Positions 20,291 through 30,592 of a stretch of 39,933 nucleotides of DNA are shown piece after piece; the first letter of the stretch is position 1; every line of letters starts with the position of its first letter. This stretch comes from Dissophora ornata (lineage: Eukaryota > Mortierellomycota > Mortierellomycetes > Mortierellales > Mortierellaceae): contig MU616637.1 in the NCBI GenBank assembly GCA_025201705.1, forward strand, positions 1 to 39,933, given 5' to 3'. The notes under the pieces are model-generated. The model was not told where the DNA came from and searched no databases. It was given only the letters and a program-made list of their open reading frames with translations. The translations under genes and the position numbers were made by a program.

Positions 20291-21793
20291 ATGAGCAAGA
20301 TCAATCCCCTCAACCTGCCCGAGATCATACTGTCAATAGCAGAACACCTCAAGAAACCCGACCTCATCCGCTGTCTTCGCGTCTGCTGGTCCTGGCACGA
20401 TACAATTATGCCTCTTGTGTGGAAAGACGTGTCCATGGGCAAGTCCGACTGGCTTCAGCCATCTCCCTCTCTATATGCGCTTACTCCAGAGGTTTTGCGC
20501 TCCCACCGCCACGTCATCAATGATCTGTACATCAGTGGCTGGCCGGGGAACTACCCTTTTGTCCTCCCTCAGATGCAAGCTCTGTATTGTCATCTCCTCA
20601 ATGGCAAAACGACTTCTCCAGCAAAATACCCAGCGCCATTTATCGAGCGGCACCAATCTTTAGTCAAGTTACACCTCTGGGGCCTCGATAATGACACTGA
20701 CTATCGGGTGTTGGAGGTGTTGCTGAAACTTCCACATCTGAAAGAAGTGGGCCTGAGAAAGTCCAGTATTCAAGAGGACGACATTGTCAGGTTCTGGACA
20801 GTCTGCGAAAATCTAGAGAGTCTGCTACTCGAGGAAGTAACATTTCCTCAAGGGACCACTCCCCATGCCTTAATGTGTTTCCGGAATATACGGAAATTGC
20901 AGCTGTACAGTGTGAGCGGTATGGAGGACGCAGAACAGTTGCGTTTTATCTCTGCATGTCCAAACCTAGAGGACCTTGCATGGAGAGCCAACACCCCAGC
21001 CATACGTTGGGGCGATGCTGTTGAGGGGGGCTTCCAATTCGTGGAAAGACCTTATTTAGGAGAGTTCGCCAAAGAAGTTACGCGCAAGAGGTGGCCAAGA
21101 CTAACCAGTTTCAGGAGGGAAGCACAATAGACGGAAGAGGACACGTGCCTGATCATTGAGGGGATGCAGCGCGTTAAAAGGATCTTTTTGGACGATATGT
21201 TAACTGGTCTCATCTTCCAGGCTCTACAGCGTCATTTCAACCACCTTGTGGAACTGCAGATCTCAGCCAGATATGAGGTGGAATCCGAACTGATTCAGAA
21301 CATCTTTTGTTCTTGTCCAGCACTGAAGATCCTCGATGGAGGTGGTGTCCTGGCCAAAGACGTTGTAAAAGGGAAGCCTTGGGTTTGTCTATTGTTGGAG
21401 AGTTTGAGCATCTGCATCATGTTTAGTGATACGGAGCAGCATCTTCAACCATTGATCTTCGAGCGCCTGGGCAAACTAAGACGACTTGAACACCTTTACA
21501 CTTCGGCTGTCAGAACGCAATTTGAGGAAGAATACTCGGTTCCGTTGCAGTTTCGTCTTCAGAGTGGTCTCGTTGCGCTATCTGGTTTACGGCGGATGGT
21601 TTCATTCGCCGCTAGCGAGAATGAATCCTTGGGTGAGGATGAGCTACGGTGGATGCTAGTCCACTGGAAAGACCTCATATCAGTCTACGCAGAAGTGGAC
21701 ATTGACGACTATACGAAAATCGAGCTAGAGAATATGTTCAAATCCGGCGACATCAAACTTACGCTTATTAATGACTTATTTGAATACGTGTAA
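20291..21793 (+). pseudogene. F-box/LRR protein, copy 8, with an internal amber stop
   Basis: From the conserved ATG at 20291 the frame is open to TAG at 21128-21130, where relatives have the TGG of GQWTEEDTC (here AQ-stop-TEEDTC). It then continues in the same frame to TAA at 21791-21793. Full length would be 500 codons. The F-box is intact (INPLNLPEIILSIAEHLKKP). The variable loop after CPNLEDLAW is unusual (RANTPAIRWGDAVEGGFQF) and longer than in relatives. The C-terminus is extended by about nine residues (INDLFEYV) because the usual CTT-TAA junction was altered. An in-frame ATG at 20237 would add 18 residues. The predicted truncated product would keep the F-box and about half of the LRRs. 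Confidence 0.76.
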
Positions 21794-21798
21794 ATAAA
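21793..21798 (+). terminator. AATAAA signal at the end of copy 8
   Basis: Polyadenylation hexamer overlapping the last base of TAA; still in register with the extended reading frame. Confidence 0.4.
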
Positions 21799-23241
21799 TC
21801 TCTCTCGGAGAGCCATCAACCAGCATTCGTGACAACCGAATGGACTGCAAATATACATTTACGGCGATACAACGGAAGCCAATCCTTACTCCATGTCGCG
21901 GCACGATCCCGACCCCGCTACAATCATGGACGAATAGAGACATGCAAAAGTCCCGGATATGTGCAAACTTGGTGTCTGAACACCTCTCAAACTATTTGTA
22001 CTTCAGATCGAACTTTGCTTTTGCCCAGTGGGACTGAATCTTTCTGCAATTGTACTTTTTCTCGTACATTCAAATGTGCTTCCTACGCAACTGTGCAGCA
22101 AGATGCCATCACGGCATAGCAAAACCACAACTGGAGGAGTCTCTTATATCCCCTGATGTCAGGGAGCAGATCCCACATTGTTTTTTTCTGAGCCATTGTG
22201 CCTTAAGAGGAAGGGTAGCTTGAGGAGTTAAGGGCATTAGGTGGGGTTGAGAAATGTCCATTGCATTGCAGCTCCTCGGTTCTGTTTAATATTTGCGCTC
22301 AGGGGAAGATTAACCTTCCTGCTCCGGACGTCGTCCACGTTTGGCGGGTCCTTGAAGTACATCGCTTGTCTCGAACGACATGTATGTGCAGAGAACTGTG
22401 TGGTAAAATTCTTGCCACTCGCGGAAAGTAGTATGCGTTACAGCATTGTTTGAGTTGAAAAATAGTTGATGATGTGGATTGCTGGAGTATAATCCGAACA
22501 TATTAAGGACGCAAAGATTGCAAGGTGTTTTTGGCGGAGATGGAAGTCGAGGAATATAGGATTGCGGGCAGCGACGCCTACCGCGGATACAGCCAAGGTC
22601 GATTATGCTGAACGGACGGCGTGCTTTTGACACGCCAGAGTATGATGCGCACCGGCAGTTACAGTAGCACACGGATGCATGTTGCTAAGCATAACTGAGA
22701 GCTAACTCAATTGTGGCAACAAAAGATCGGCGTCGGCGGTACTTCAGAGACCAATGGTGGGTGGCAGATTTGGTCTTATCATTGACAATATGCTTGTGGT
22801 CGGTCATAGTTTTCAAGTCACGAATTATATTTCTTTGCTGCCATTGTCGCTCTGGATAGGAACATCGAAGTAGGTCGGTTGGCCCACGGACCAAGACAGG
22901 CTCCTTCATATAAATAATCATGAAATAAAAAGACAAGTTCCGCACCAACAACTTCAGTAGCGAGCAGGGGATCTCAAAACCATCGATCACGATGTCTTTG
23001 TCGCCTAGAACGGATCTCTGGATCTTCCGCTGTGCAAGCCTCCACGAAGACTCCAGACCAATTAGGAAGCTGAACGAAAGAGGCAGCGTGGTTTCAGGAG
23101 ACGCACATGTGAAGATGATAGGAGCGTACATCTTTGAAAAAGGCAGGGGTTGGACGCATGGACCACGCCCCTTATTATTTTGTCCAAATGTACAGCAAAA
23201 CGCCATTCCTGCCATTTAATCCATCACTTCAGCATTCCACC
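21794..23241. repeat. Spacer 8-9, short form
   Basis: The spacer carries the shared deletion of about 325 bp: AGCTTGAGGAG joins directly to TTAAGGGCATTAGG at about 22221-22230. The 3' flank has a degenerate small frame from 21840. The antisense frame 22685-23215 covers the promoter-proximal block but is not maintained in neighbours. No gene is called. Confidence 0.7.
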
Positions 23242-24743
23242 ATGAGCAAGACCAATCCCCTCGACCTACCCGAGATCAGACTGTCGATAGCTGAGCACCT
23301 TAGGGAAGTCGACCTTGTCCGCTGTCTTCGCGTCTGCTGGTCCTGGCACGATACATTTCTGCCTCTTGTGTGGAAAGACGTGTCCGTGGAAAAAAAGTCC
23401 AACTCGGTTCAACCATCTCCATCTCAAGATGCGCTCACGCCTGAGGTTCTGCGCTCCACCGCCACTTCATCAAGGATCTCTACATGATGGACTGGTCAGG
23501 GAACTACCCCTTTGTCTTCCCTCGGATGCAATATTTGTTTTTCCGTCTTTCGCATGCCATAACGCCTTCTCCAGCAAATTACCCAGCGCTATTTATCGTG
23601 CGGAACCAATCTTTAGTCAAGTTACACATCCGTAACCTCAATAGTAACATTGACTATCAGCTGTGGAAAGTGTTGCAGGAACTTCCACATCTGAAAGAAC
23701 TGGGCCTGGAAGAGTCCAGTATTCAAGAGGACGACACTGTCAGGTTCTGGACAGTCTGCGAAAATCTAGAAAATCTGTTACTCAAGGAAGTAACATTTCC
23801 AGAAGGAGCCACTCCCCATGCCTCAAGGTGTTTCTGGAATATCCGGAAATTGCAGCTGTACGGTGTGGACGGCATAGAGCTGGAAGAACAGTTCCGTTTT
23901 ATCTCTGCATGTCCGAACCTGGAGGACCTTGTATGGTACTCTATTTTTACCGTAGATTTGGAGGATGGCCTTGAGGACGACGGAGATATGGGAGGCCCTT
24001 ATTTCGAAGAGTTCGCCAAAGACGTTGCGCGCAAGAGGTGGCCAAGACTGACGAACTGGAAGAGGGATGGACAATGGACGGAAGAGGACACGTGTCTGAT
24101 CATTGAGGGGATGCGGCGCGTTATATAGATCGATTTGCAGGACAGGTTTAGCGCTCTCATCTTCCAGGCTCTACAACGTCATTTCAGCCACCTTGTAGAA
24201 CTGGAGGTCGAAGCCAGAGATGAGGTGGCCTCGAAACAGCTTCAGATCATCTTGTGCTCTTGTCCAGCATTGAAGAAGCTCGTAGGAGGCGGTGTTCTGG
24301 CCAAGGATGTTGTAGAAGGGAAGCCTTGGGTTTGTCTATCGTTGCAGAGTTTGGTCATCTGCTTCATGTTCTGTGGGACGGAGCAGCATCTTCAGCCGTT
24401 GATTTTCGAGCGCCTGGCCAAACTGACGCGACTTGAATACCTTTTTTCTGGGACTGCCAAAGCATATTTTCAGGAAAAATACACGGTTCCACTGCAGTTT
24501 TGTCTTGAGAGTGGTCTCGATGCGCTATCTGGCTTATGGCGGATGAATTGTTTCACCACAAGAGGCGATAGTACATTCTTGGGTGAGAGTGAGCTACGGT
24601 GGATGCTGGTCCACTGGAAAGACCTCATATCAGTCTCTGCAGAAGCGAATATTGATGACGATAAGAAAATCGAGCTCGAGAATCTGTTCAAATCCCGCGG
24701 TATCAGACTTGAAACTTCTGCGCAAAATTGGTGGAGTCAATAA
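23242..24743 (+). pseudogene. F-box/LRR protein, copy 9: frameshift plus amber stop
   Basis: The start and F-box are normal (INPLDLPEIRLSIAEHLREV-type, with TNPL at the very start). One C is missing at about 23455-23457: relatives have GCGCTCCCACCGCC and this copy has GCGCTCCACCGCC. That shifts the frame and ends the first frame at 23487. The original frame resumes at once (MDWSGNYPFVFPRMQ) and runs to TAG at 24126-24128, where relatives have AAG in RVxKIDL. It then continues in frame to TAA at 24741-24743. The normal C-terminal tail is replaced by ETSAQNWWSQ. Segments resemble copy 7 (IDLQDRFSAL) and copy 5 (VASKQLQIILCSCPALK). An in-frame ATG at 23188 exists. With two independent disabling changes this is a pseudogene. 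Confidence 0.82.
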
Positions 24744-24744
24744 A
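24739..24744 (+). terminator. AATAAA signal at the end of copy 9
   Basis: Polyadenylation hexamer overlapping the TAA stop of the pseudogene. Confidence 0.35.
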
Positions 24745-26216
24745 TCTTTTCCTGAGAACTAAACATGTGCATTCGCGCGACAACCTAATGTATTGCAAAT
24801 ATTCATTAATGACGATGAAGGCTATCAACAACAGGAGCCATCTCTTGCTCCATGTCGCGGTGGGATCCCGACCGCGCTACAGTCATGGACGAATAGAGTC
24901 ATGCAAAAGTCCTGGATATGTGCAGAGTGGGTGTCTGGACACCTCTCTAACTATTCGTGCTTCGTCAATAATCTTAAACTTCTTCAGACTTTGCCTTAGC
25001 CGAGTGGGATTGAATCTTCCTGTCATTGCACTTTTTTCACTCGTCCGAATGTGCTTCCTGTGCAACTGTGCAGCAAGATGCCATCACAGGATAGCAAAAC
25101 TGCAACTGGAGGAATCTCTCATATCTCCGGATGTCAAGGAGCAGATCCCACATTGTTTTTTCTGAGCCATTGTGCTTTCAGAAGAAGGGTAGCTCGTGGA
25201 GTGTAAGGACGTTAGGTGTGGTAGATAAATGTCTATTGAATCGCGGCTCCTCGGTTTTATTTAGTATATGGGTATATATGGGTGGAGGGGACGACGGACA
25301 TTTCCGCTCAGGACATAGCCCACGTTTGGGCGGATCCTTGCAGAAAGCAGCGTATCTCAAAAGCAACGCATGTACAGAGGACTGAGCGGTACCATTTTCG
25401 TAACCAGTCGAAAGTCGCATACGCTTCAACATTGTTTGAGTTGATATATGGTTGGTGATGTGGAATGAGGGTGTTTAGTTGGAGCGTACGAAGGAAGCGA
25501 AGATTACAAAGTGGTTTGGGCGGAGGCGGAGGTCGAGGAATATAAGGTTGATGGCAGCGACGCCTACTGCGGATGCAGTCGAGGTCAAGTATGCTGAACG
25601 GATGGCATGCTACGGACACACCAGGGTGTGATGGCGGATGGCAATGACATTGGCGCAAGGATTCATGTTGCCATGGGCAATGGTAGAAGTACAACGGGTC
25701 AAAGTGTAACTCAGAGCCGCCCCAATAATAACAGCAACGGATCGGCGTCGGTGGTACTTCAGGGATCTATGATGGGTTGCAGATTTGATCTTGTCGTTGA
25801 CGATATCGCGCTTGTAGTCGGTAATAATTTTGACATCGCTGCCATTGTCGCTTGCGTTCTGGATAACATCGAAGTAGGTCAGCAGGCCAGTAGGCCCACG
25901 GATCAAGACGAGATTCTTCATATAAATGATAATAAAGTATAAAAGTGACAAGTTCCCAATAGCTGTGGTAACCAGCAGCGAATCTCATATCCATCGACTG
26001 TGATGTCTTTGTTAGCTAGAGTAGATCTCCAGATCTCATCAGAAGACTCCAAACCTATGAGGAAGCTGAACGAAAGCCGTAGTGTGATTTGAAGAGACGC
26101 GCACATGAAGATGAGGAGCGCACTTGCGCCGGTTTTCATTTGTCAAAGTTCGATTCGAGCCGATTACGAGTCTGTGTGCCAGAGAGGGCTAGAATATAAA
26201 ACACCTTATTATTTTT
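24744..26216. repeat. Spacer 9-10, short form, with promoter-proximal deletion
   Basis: This spacer carries the shared deletion of about 325 bp at about 25200. The 3' flank contains a small frame 24793-24999. The block at 25607-25942 has an open + frame beginning MLRTHQGVMADGNDIGARIH, echoed in other spacers but without codon-level constraint. Near the end, about 70-75 bases that normally carry the leader and the start codon are missing, so TTATTATTTTTTTGA runs straight into the F-box codons of copy 10. Confidence 0.7.
26195..26201 (+). promoter_or_regulatory. TATA-like box upstream of copy 10
   Basis: TATAAAA occurs about 20 bases before the start of homology to the F-box coding region. In copies 1 and 14 the same element lies about 95-100 bases upstream of the ATG, so the shorter distance reflects the leader deletion. 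Confidence 0.35.
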
Positions 26217-27677
26217 TTGACCCTCGACCAACCCGAGATCAGACTGTTGGTGGCAGAGCACCTCAAGAAGCCCGACCTCGTCCGCTGTCTTCGCGTCTGC
26301 CGGTCCTGGCATGATACATATCAGTCTCTTGTGTGGAAAGAAGTGTCCGTGGACAAGCCCAGCTGGGCAGAACCATCTCCATCTCAAGATGCGCTCACGC
26401 CAGAGGCTCTGCGCTCCCACTGCCACTTTATCAAGGATCTCTACATCGTTGACTGGCCAGGGAAATACCCCTTTGCCTTCCCTCGGATGCAAGCTCTGTA
26501 TTTCCGTCTCTTCAATACCACAACGCCTTCTCCAGCAAGATACCCAGCGCCATTTATTAGGCGGAACCAGTCTTTAGTCAAGTTACACTTCTGGAACATC
26601 GATAAAGACATTGACTATCGGTTGTGGAAAGCGTTGCTGAAACTTCCACATCTGAGAGAACTGAACCTGGGAATGTCCAGTATTCAAGATGACGACATTG
26701 TCAGGTTCTGGACAATCTGCGAAAATCTAGAGAGTCTGCGACTCGATTACGTATCATTTCCTCGAGGGACCACTCCCCATGCCTCAATGTATTTCCGGAA
26801 TATACGGGAATTGCAGCTCTACGGTGTGAGCGGCATGGAGCAGGAGGAGCAGCTCCGTTTCATCTCTACATGTCCGAACCTGGAGGACCTTACATGGCAC
26901 TATATTTTAGCCGGATATTTGGAGAATGGCCTTGCGGGCGACGGAGCTATGGGAGGCGCTTATTTCGAAGAGTTCGCCAAAGAAGTTGCACGCAAGAGGT
27001 GGCCAAGACTGACGAATTTGGGGATGTATGGACAATGGACAGAAGAGGACACGTGCTTGATCATCGAGGGGATGCAGTGCGTTAAAAAGATCGAATTGGG
27101 CGACATGTTTGGCCCTCTCACCTCCCAGGCTCTACAACGGCATTTCAACAACCTTGTGGAACTGGAGGTCGAAACCAGTAGCGAGGTGGCCTCCAAACTG
27201 CTTCAGAATATCTTGTGTTCTTGTTCAGCATTGAAGATCCTCGTAGGAGATGGTTTTCTGGCCAAGGACGTTGTAGAAGGGAAGCCTTGGGTTTGTCTAT
27301 CGTTGGAGAGTTTGAGCATCTGCTTCATGTTTAGTGATACGGAGCAGCACCTTCAGCCGTTAATCTTCGAGCGCCTGGCCAAACTAACGCGACTTGAATA
27401 CCTTTACTCTGCGGCTGTCAGAACGCATTTTCAGGAAAAATACCCAGTTCCGCTGCAATTTCGTCTTCAGAGTGGTCTCGATGCGCTATCTGGTTTATGG
27501 CGGATGGAGTCATTCGCCGCTAGTCACAGTAAGTCCTTGGGCGAAGATGAGCTACGGTGGATGCTGGTGCACTGGAAAAACCTCATTTCAGTCTCTGCAG
27601 ACGTGGACATTGATGACGTTATGAAAATAGAGCTCGAGAATCTGTTCAAATCCCGCGGTATTGAACTTAGGCGTTAA
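26217..27677 (+). CDS. F-box/LRR protein, copy 10: frame intact, start codon deleted
   Basis: The reading frame is uninterrupted from the F-box (LDQPEIRLLVAEHLKKPDLV) to TAA at 27677, about 485 codons. The conserved ATG and first codons (MSKINP) are gone: the sequence passes from the T-rich leader to CTCGACCAACCC. An in-frame TAG at 26190 closes the frame upstream. The first in-frame ATG is at 26487 (PRMQALYF), which would give 396 residues without an F-box. A TTG at 26217 is the only near-cognate codon next to the F-box. The rest is a typical second-subfamily copy (LHFWNIDKDIDYRLWKALL, shared with copy 13), with CRSWHDTYQSL in place of CWSWHDTFLPL. It may be a recent pseudogene, an LRR-only protein, or be translated from a non-AUG codon. 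Confidence 0.6.
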   Translation: MTLDQPEIRLLVAEHLKKPDLVRCLRVCRSWHDTYQSLVWKEVSVDKPSWAEPSPSQDALTPEALRSHCHFIKDLYIVDWPGKYPFAFPRMQALYFRLFNTTTPSPARYPAPFIRRNQSLVKLHFWNIDKDIDYRLWKALLKLPHLRELNLGMSSIQDDDIVRFWTICENLESLRLDYVSFPRGTTPHASMYFRNIRELQLYGVSGMEQEEQLRFISTCPNLEDLTWHYILAGYLENGLAGDGAMGGAYFEEFAKEVARKRWPRLTNLGMYGQWTEEDTCLIIEGMQCVKKIELGDMFGPLTSQALQRHFNNLVELEVETSSEVASKLLQNILCSCSALKILVGDGFLAKDVVEGKPWVCLSLESLSICFMFSDTEQHLQPLIFERLAKLTRLEYLYSAAVRTHFQEKYPVPLQFRLQSGLDALSGLWRMESFAASHSKSLGEDELRWMLVHWKNLISVSADVDIDDVMKIELENLFKSRGIELRR

Positions 27678-29115
27678 CTTGTTTGTATATATGAATTTCT
27701 TTCCGAGAACCAAACATATGCCATCAACCAACATTCGCGACTACCTAATAGACTGCAAATGGCAATAAAGGCTATCAACAATGGGAGCCATTTCTCACTC
27801 CAACTCGCGGTGTCATCCCGACGCACTACAATCATGGACAAATGGAGATATGCAAAAGTCTCGGATCTGTGCAGAGTGGGTGTCTGGACTCTGGATACCT
27901 TAACTATTCGTGCTTCAACAATCTTAAACTCCTTCGGATTGGCCTTAGCCCAGTGGGAATAAATCTTCCTACCACAACATTTTTTTTTAGACATTCAAAT
28001 GTGCTTCCTACGCAACTGTGCAACGAAATGCCATCACAGGGTAGCAAAAACCGCAACTGGATGAGTCTCTCATATCCCCCAATGTCAGGGAGCGGAATCC
28101 AAATTGTTTTTTCTTTGCCATTGTGCCGTAAGAAGCCGGGTAGCTCGCGGAGTTAAGGACGTTAGGTGCGGTAGACATATGTTTGTTGCATCGTAACTCC
28201 TGAGTTTTATTTATTATTTAGGTTGTGGGGACGATATACATTTCCACTACGGATATCGTCAACGTTTGGTAGGAGCTTGAAGAAAACAGCATATCTCAAA
28301 AGTCACGCACGTGCAGTGGATTGTGCGGCACAATTCTCGTTACTGGCTGAAAGTTGCATGCGCTTCAGCATTGTTAGAGTTAATATACAGTTGATGATGT
28401 GGATTGAGGGAACGCATAAAGGACGTGAAGAGTACAGTTGAGTTTGAGCGGAGGCGAAAGTAGAGGAAAATAAGGTTGAGGGCAGCGACGCCAACCGCGG
28501 ATGCAAAGTATACTGAATGGATGGAGTACTGCCGACTCTCCAGGGTTTGATGGGCAGCGGCAATAACATTGGTGCAGAGATGGATGTGGCGAAAGGCAAT
28601 GGTGGAGGTACGACGGGTTTAAGTGTAGCTGAGAACTGCCTCAATAATGGATCATTGCGCTTATGGTTGGGCGTAGTTTTGATGTTACAAATTTTATTTT
28701 CGAGCCGCCGTTTATCGCAAGCGTTAACAGATCTCTGGATAAGAACTGCTTCGGCCCATGAAACAATAAAAAGGCGCGTACCAACAACTTCGGGAACAAG
28801 CAGAGGATCTCAAATCCGTCGATTATGATGTCTTTGCAGTACGAGCGTGCAACCTGTGAACTGATTAGAAGGCTCCAAACCGATGAGGAACCTGAAAGAA
28901 AAAGGTGAGGAGCGCACTTGCGAATACATAGGTGGCGCCGGTTTTCATGTGTCGTAAGTTCGAGACGAAGAGGAACGGCTCGATGACTCAAAAATTTGAA
29001 TCTGAAAAAGGCAGGGCTTGGACGCATGGACCAGGCCCCTTGTAATCTTGTCGGCAACAAAATGGATCGCAAAACGCCATTCCTTCCATTAAATCCATAA
29101 CTTCAGCATTCGGCC
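27678..29115. repeat. Spacer 10-11, short form
   Basis: The shared deletion of about 325 bp is present (AGCTCGCGGAG joins TTAAGGACG at about 28150). Further losses are visible at about 28650 and 28745 in the distal half. The leader just before copy 11 is normal (TTGTCGGCAACAAAATGG). Antisense frames 27674-27994 and 28303-28644 and the + frame 28517-28828 have no support beyond repeat conservation. Confidence 0.7.
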
Positions 29116-30591
29116 ATGAGCAAGATCAATCCCCTCGACCAACCCGAGATCAGACTGTTGATAGCAGAGCACCTCAGAGGAGTCGACCTTGCCCGCTGTC
29201 TTCGCGTTTGTTGGTCCTGGCACAATACATTTCTGCCTCTTGTATGGGAAAACGTGTCTGTGGGTAAGACCAGCTGGGCGCAACCATCTCCATCTCAAGA
29301 TTCGCTCACGCCTGAGGATCTGCACTCCCACCACCACCTCATCAAGGATCTCGGCATCGTTGACTGGCCAGAGAAATACCCCTTTGCCTTCCCTCGGATG
29401 CAAACGCTGTATCTCCATCTTTTCAATGGCACAACACCATCTCTGGCAAAATGCCTTGCGCCATTAATCGAGCGGAACCAGTCTTTAGTCAAGTTAGATC
29501 TCTGGAGCCTCGATGATGACATTGACTATCGGTTGTGGAAAGCGTTGCTGAAACTTCCACATCTGAGAGAACTGAGCCTGGGAATGTCCAGTATTCAAGA
29601 GGACGACATTGTCAGGTTCTGGACAATCTGCGAAAACCTAGAGAGTCTGAAACTTGATTCCGTAAGATTTCCTCAAGGGACCACTCCTCATGCCTCAATG
29701 TGTTTCCGGAATGTACGGAAATTGACGCTGTGTTGGGTGAGTGGTATGGAGGACGAAGGACAGTTCCGTTTTATCACTTCATGTCCGAACCTGGAGGACC
29801 TTGCATGGTACTACATTTCAAGCATAGAACCGGACTACGGCCTTGAGGACCACGTAGATATGGGAGGCCCTTATTTCGAAGAGTTTGCCAAAGAAGTTAC
29901 ACGCAAGAGGTGGCCAAGACTGACGAGCTGGAGGAGGGATGGACAATGGACGGAAGAGGACACGTGCCAGATCATCGAGGGGATGCAGCGCGTTAAAAAG
30001 ATCTATTTGGGCGATAGGTTCGGCCCTCTTACCTTCCAGGCTCTACAGCGTCATTTCAACAACCTTGTGGAGCTGCATGTCAACGCCGGCAGCGAGGTGT
30101 CCTACAAACTGCTTCAGAACATCATGTGTTCTTGTCCAGCATTGAAGACGCTCATAGGAGGCGATGTTCTGGCCAAGTACGTTGTAGAAGGAAATCCTTG
30201 GGTCTGTCTATCTTTGGAGTGTTTGAGCATCTGCTTCATGTTTAGTGATACGGAGCAGCACCTTCAGCCGGTGATCTTCGAGCGCCTGGCCAAACTAACG
30301 CGACTTGAACGCCTTTACTCTCGGTCTGCCAGAGGGCCTTTTCAGGAAAAGCGCCTTGTTCCACTGCAGTTTCGTCTTCAGAGTGGTCTCGATGCTCTAT
30401 CTAGTTTATGGCGGATGGTTTCTTTTAACACTGGCTACAGCAAGTCTTTGGGCGAGGAGGAGCTACGGTGGATGTTGGTCCACTGGAAAGACCTCATTTC
30501 AGTCTCTGCAGACGTGGACATTGACGACGATACGAAAATCGAGCTCCAGAATCTGTTCAAATCCCACGGTATCAAACTTAGGCATAAATAA
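29116..30591 (+). CDS. F-box/LRR protein, copy 11 (intact)
   Basis: Intact 491-residue second-subfamily copy. The F-box reads INPLDQPEIRLLIAEHLRGV then LARCLRVCWSWHNTFLPLVW, where Asn replaces the Asp that most copies have after Trp-His. The HLRGVDL variant is shared with copy 14. The linker is GKTSWAQPSPSQDSLTPEDL. LRRs include LPHLRELSLGMSSIQEDDI, NLESLKLDSV, VRKLTLCWV, CPNLEDLAWYY, RWPRLTSWRRDGQW, FNNLVELHV and CPALKTLIGG. The C-terminus is the standard DDDTKIELQNLFKSHGIKLR, ending in TAA within AAATAAATC. The leader frame starting at ATGGATCGC stops at TAA before the main ATG, so the start at 29116 is well defined. Confidence 0.87.
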   Translation: MSKINPLDQPEIRLLIAEHLRGVDLARCLRVCWSWHNTFLPLVWENVSVGKTSWAQPSPSQDSLTPEDLHSHHHLIKDLGIVDWPEKYPFAFPRMQTLYLHLFNGTTPSLAKCLAPLIERNQSLVKLDLWSLDDDIDYRLWKALLKLPHLRELSLGMSSIQEDDIVRFWTICENLESLKLDSVRFPQGTTPHASMCFRNVRKLTLCWVSGMEDEGQFRFITSCPNLEDLAWYYISSIEPDYGLEDHVDMGGPYFEEFAKEVTRKRWPRLTSWRRDGQWTEEDTCQIIEGMQRVKKIYLGDRFGPLTFQALQRHFNNLVELHVNAGSEVSYKLLQNIMCSCPALKTLIGGDVLAKYVVEGNPWVCLSLECLSICFMFSDTEQHLQPVIFERLAKLTRLERLYSRSARGPFQEKRLVPLQFRLQSGLDALSSLWRMVSFNTGYSKSLGEEELRWMLVHWKDLISVSADVDIDDDTKIELQNLFKSHGIKLRHK

Positions 30592-30592
30592 A
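30587..30592 (+). terminator. AATAAA signal at the end of copy 11
   Basis: Polyadenylation hexamer containing the TAA stop of copy 11. Confidence 0.4.
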
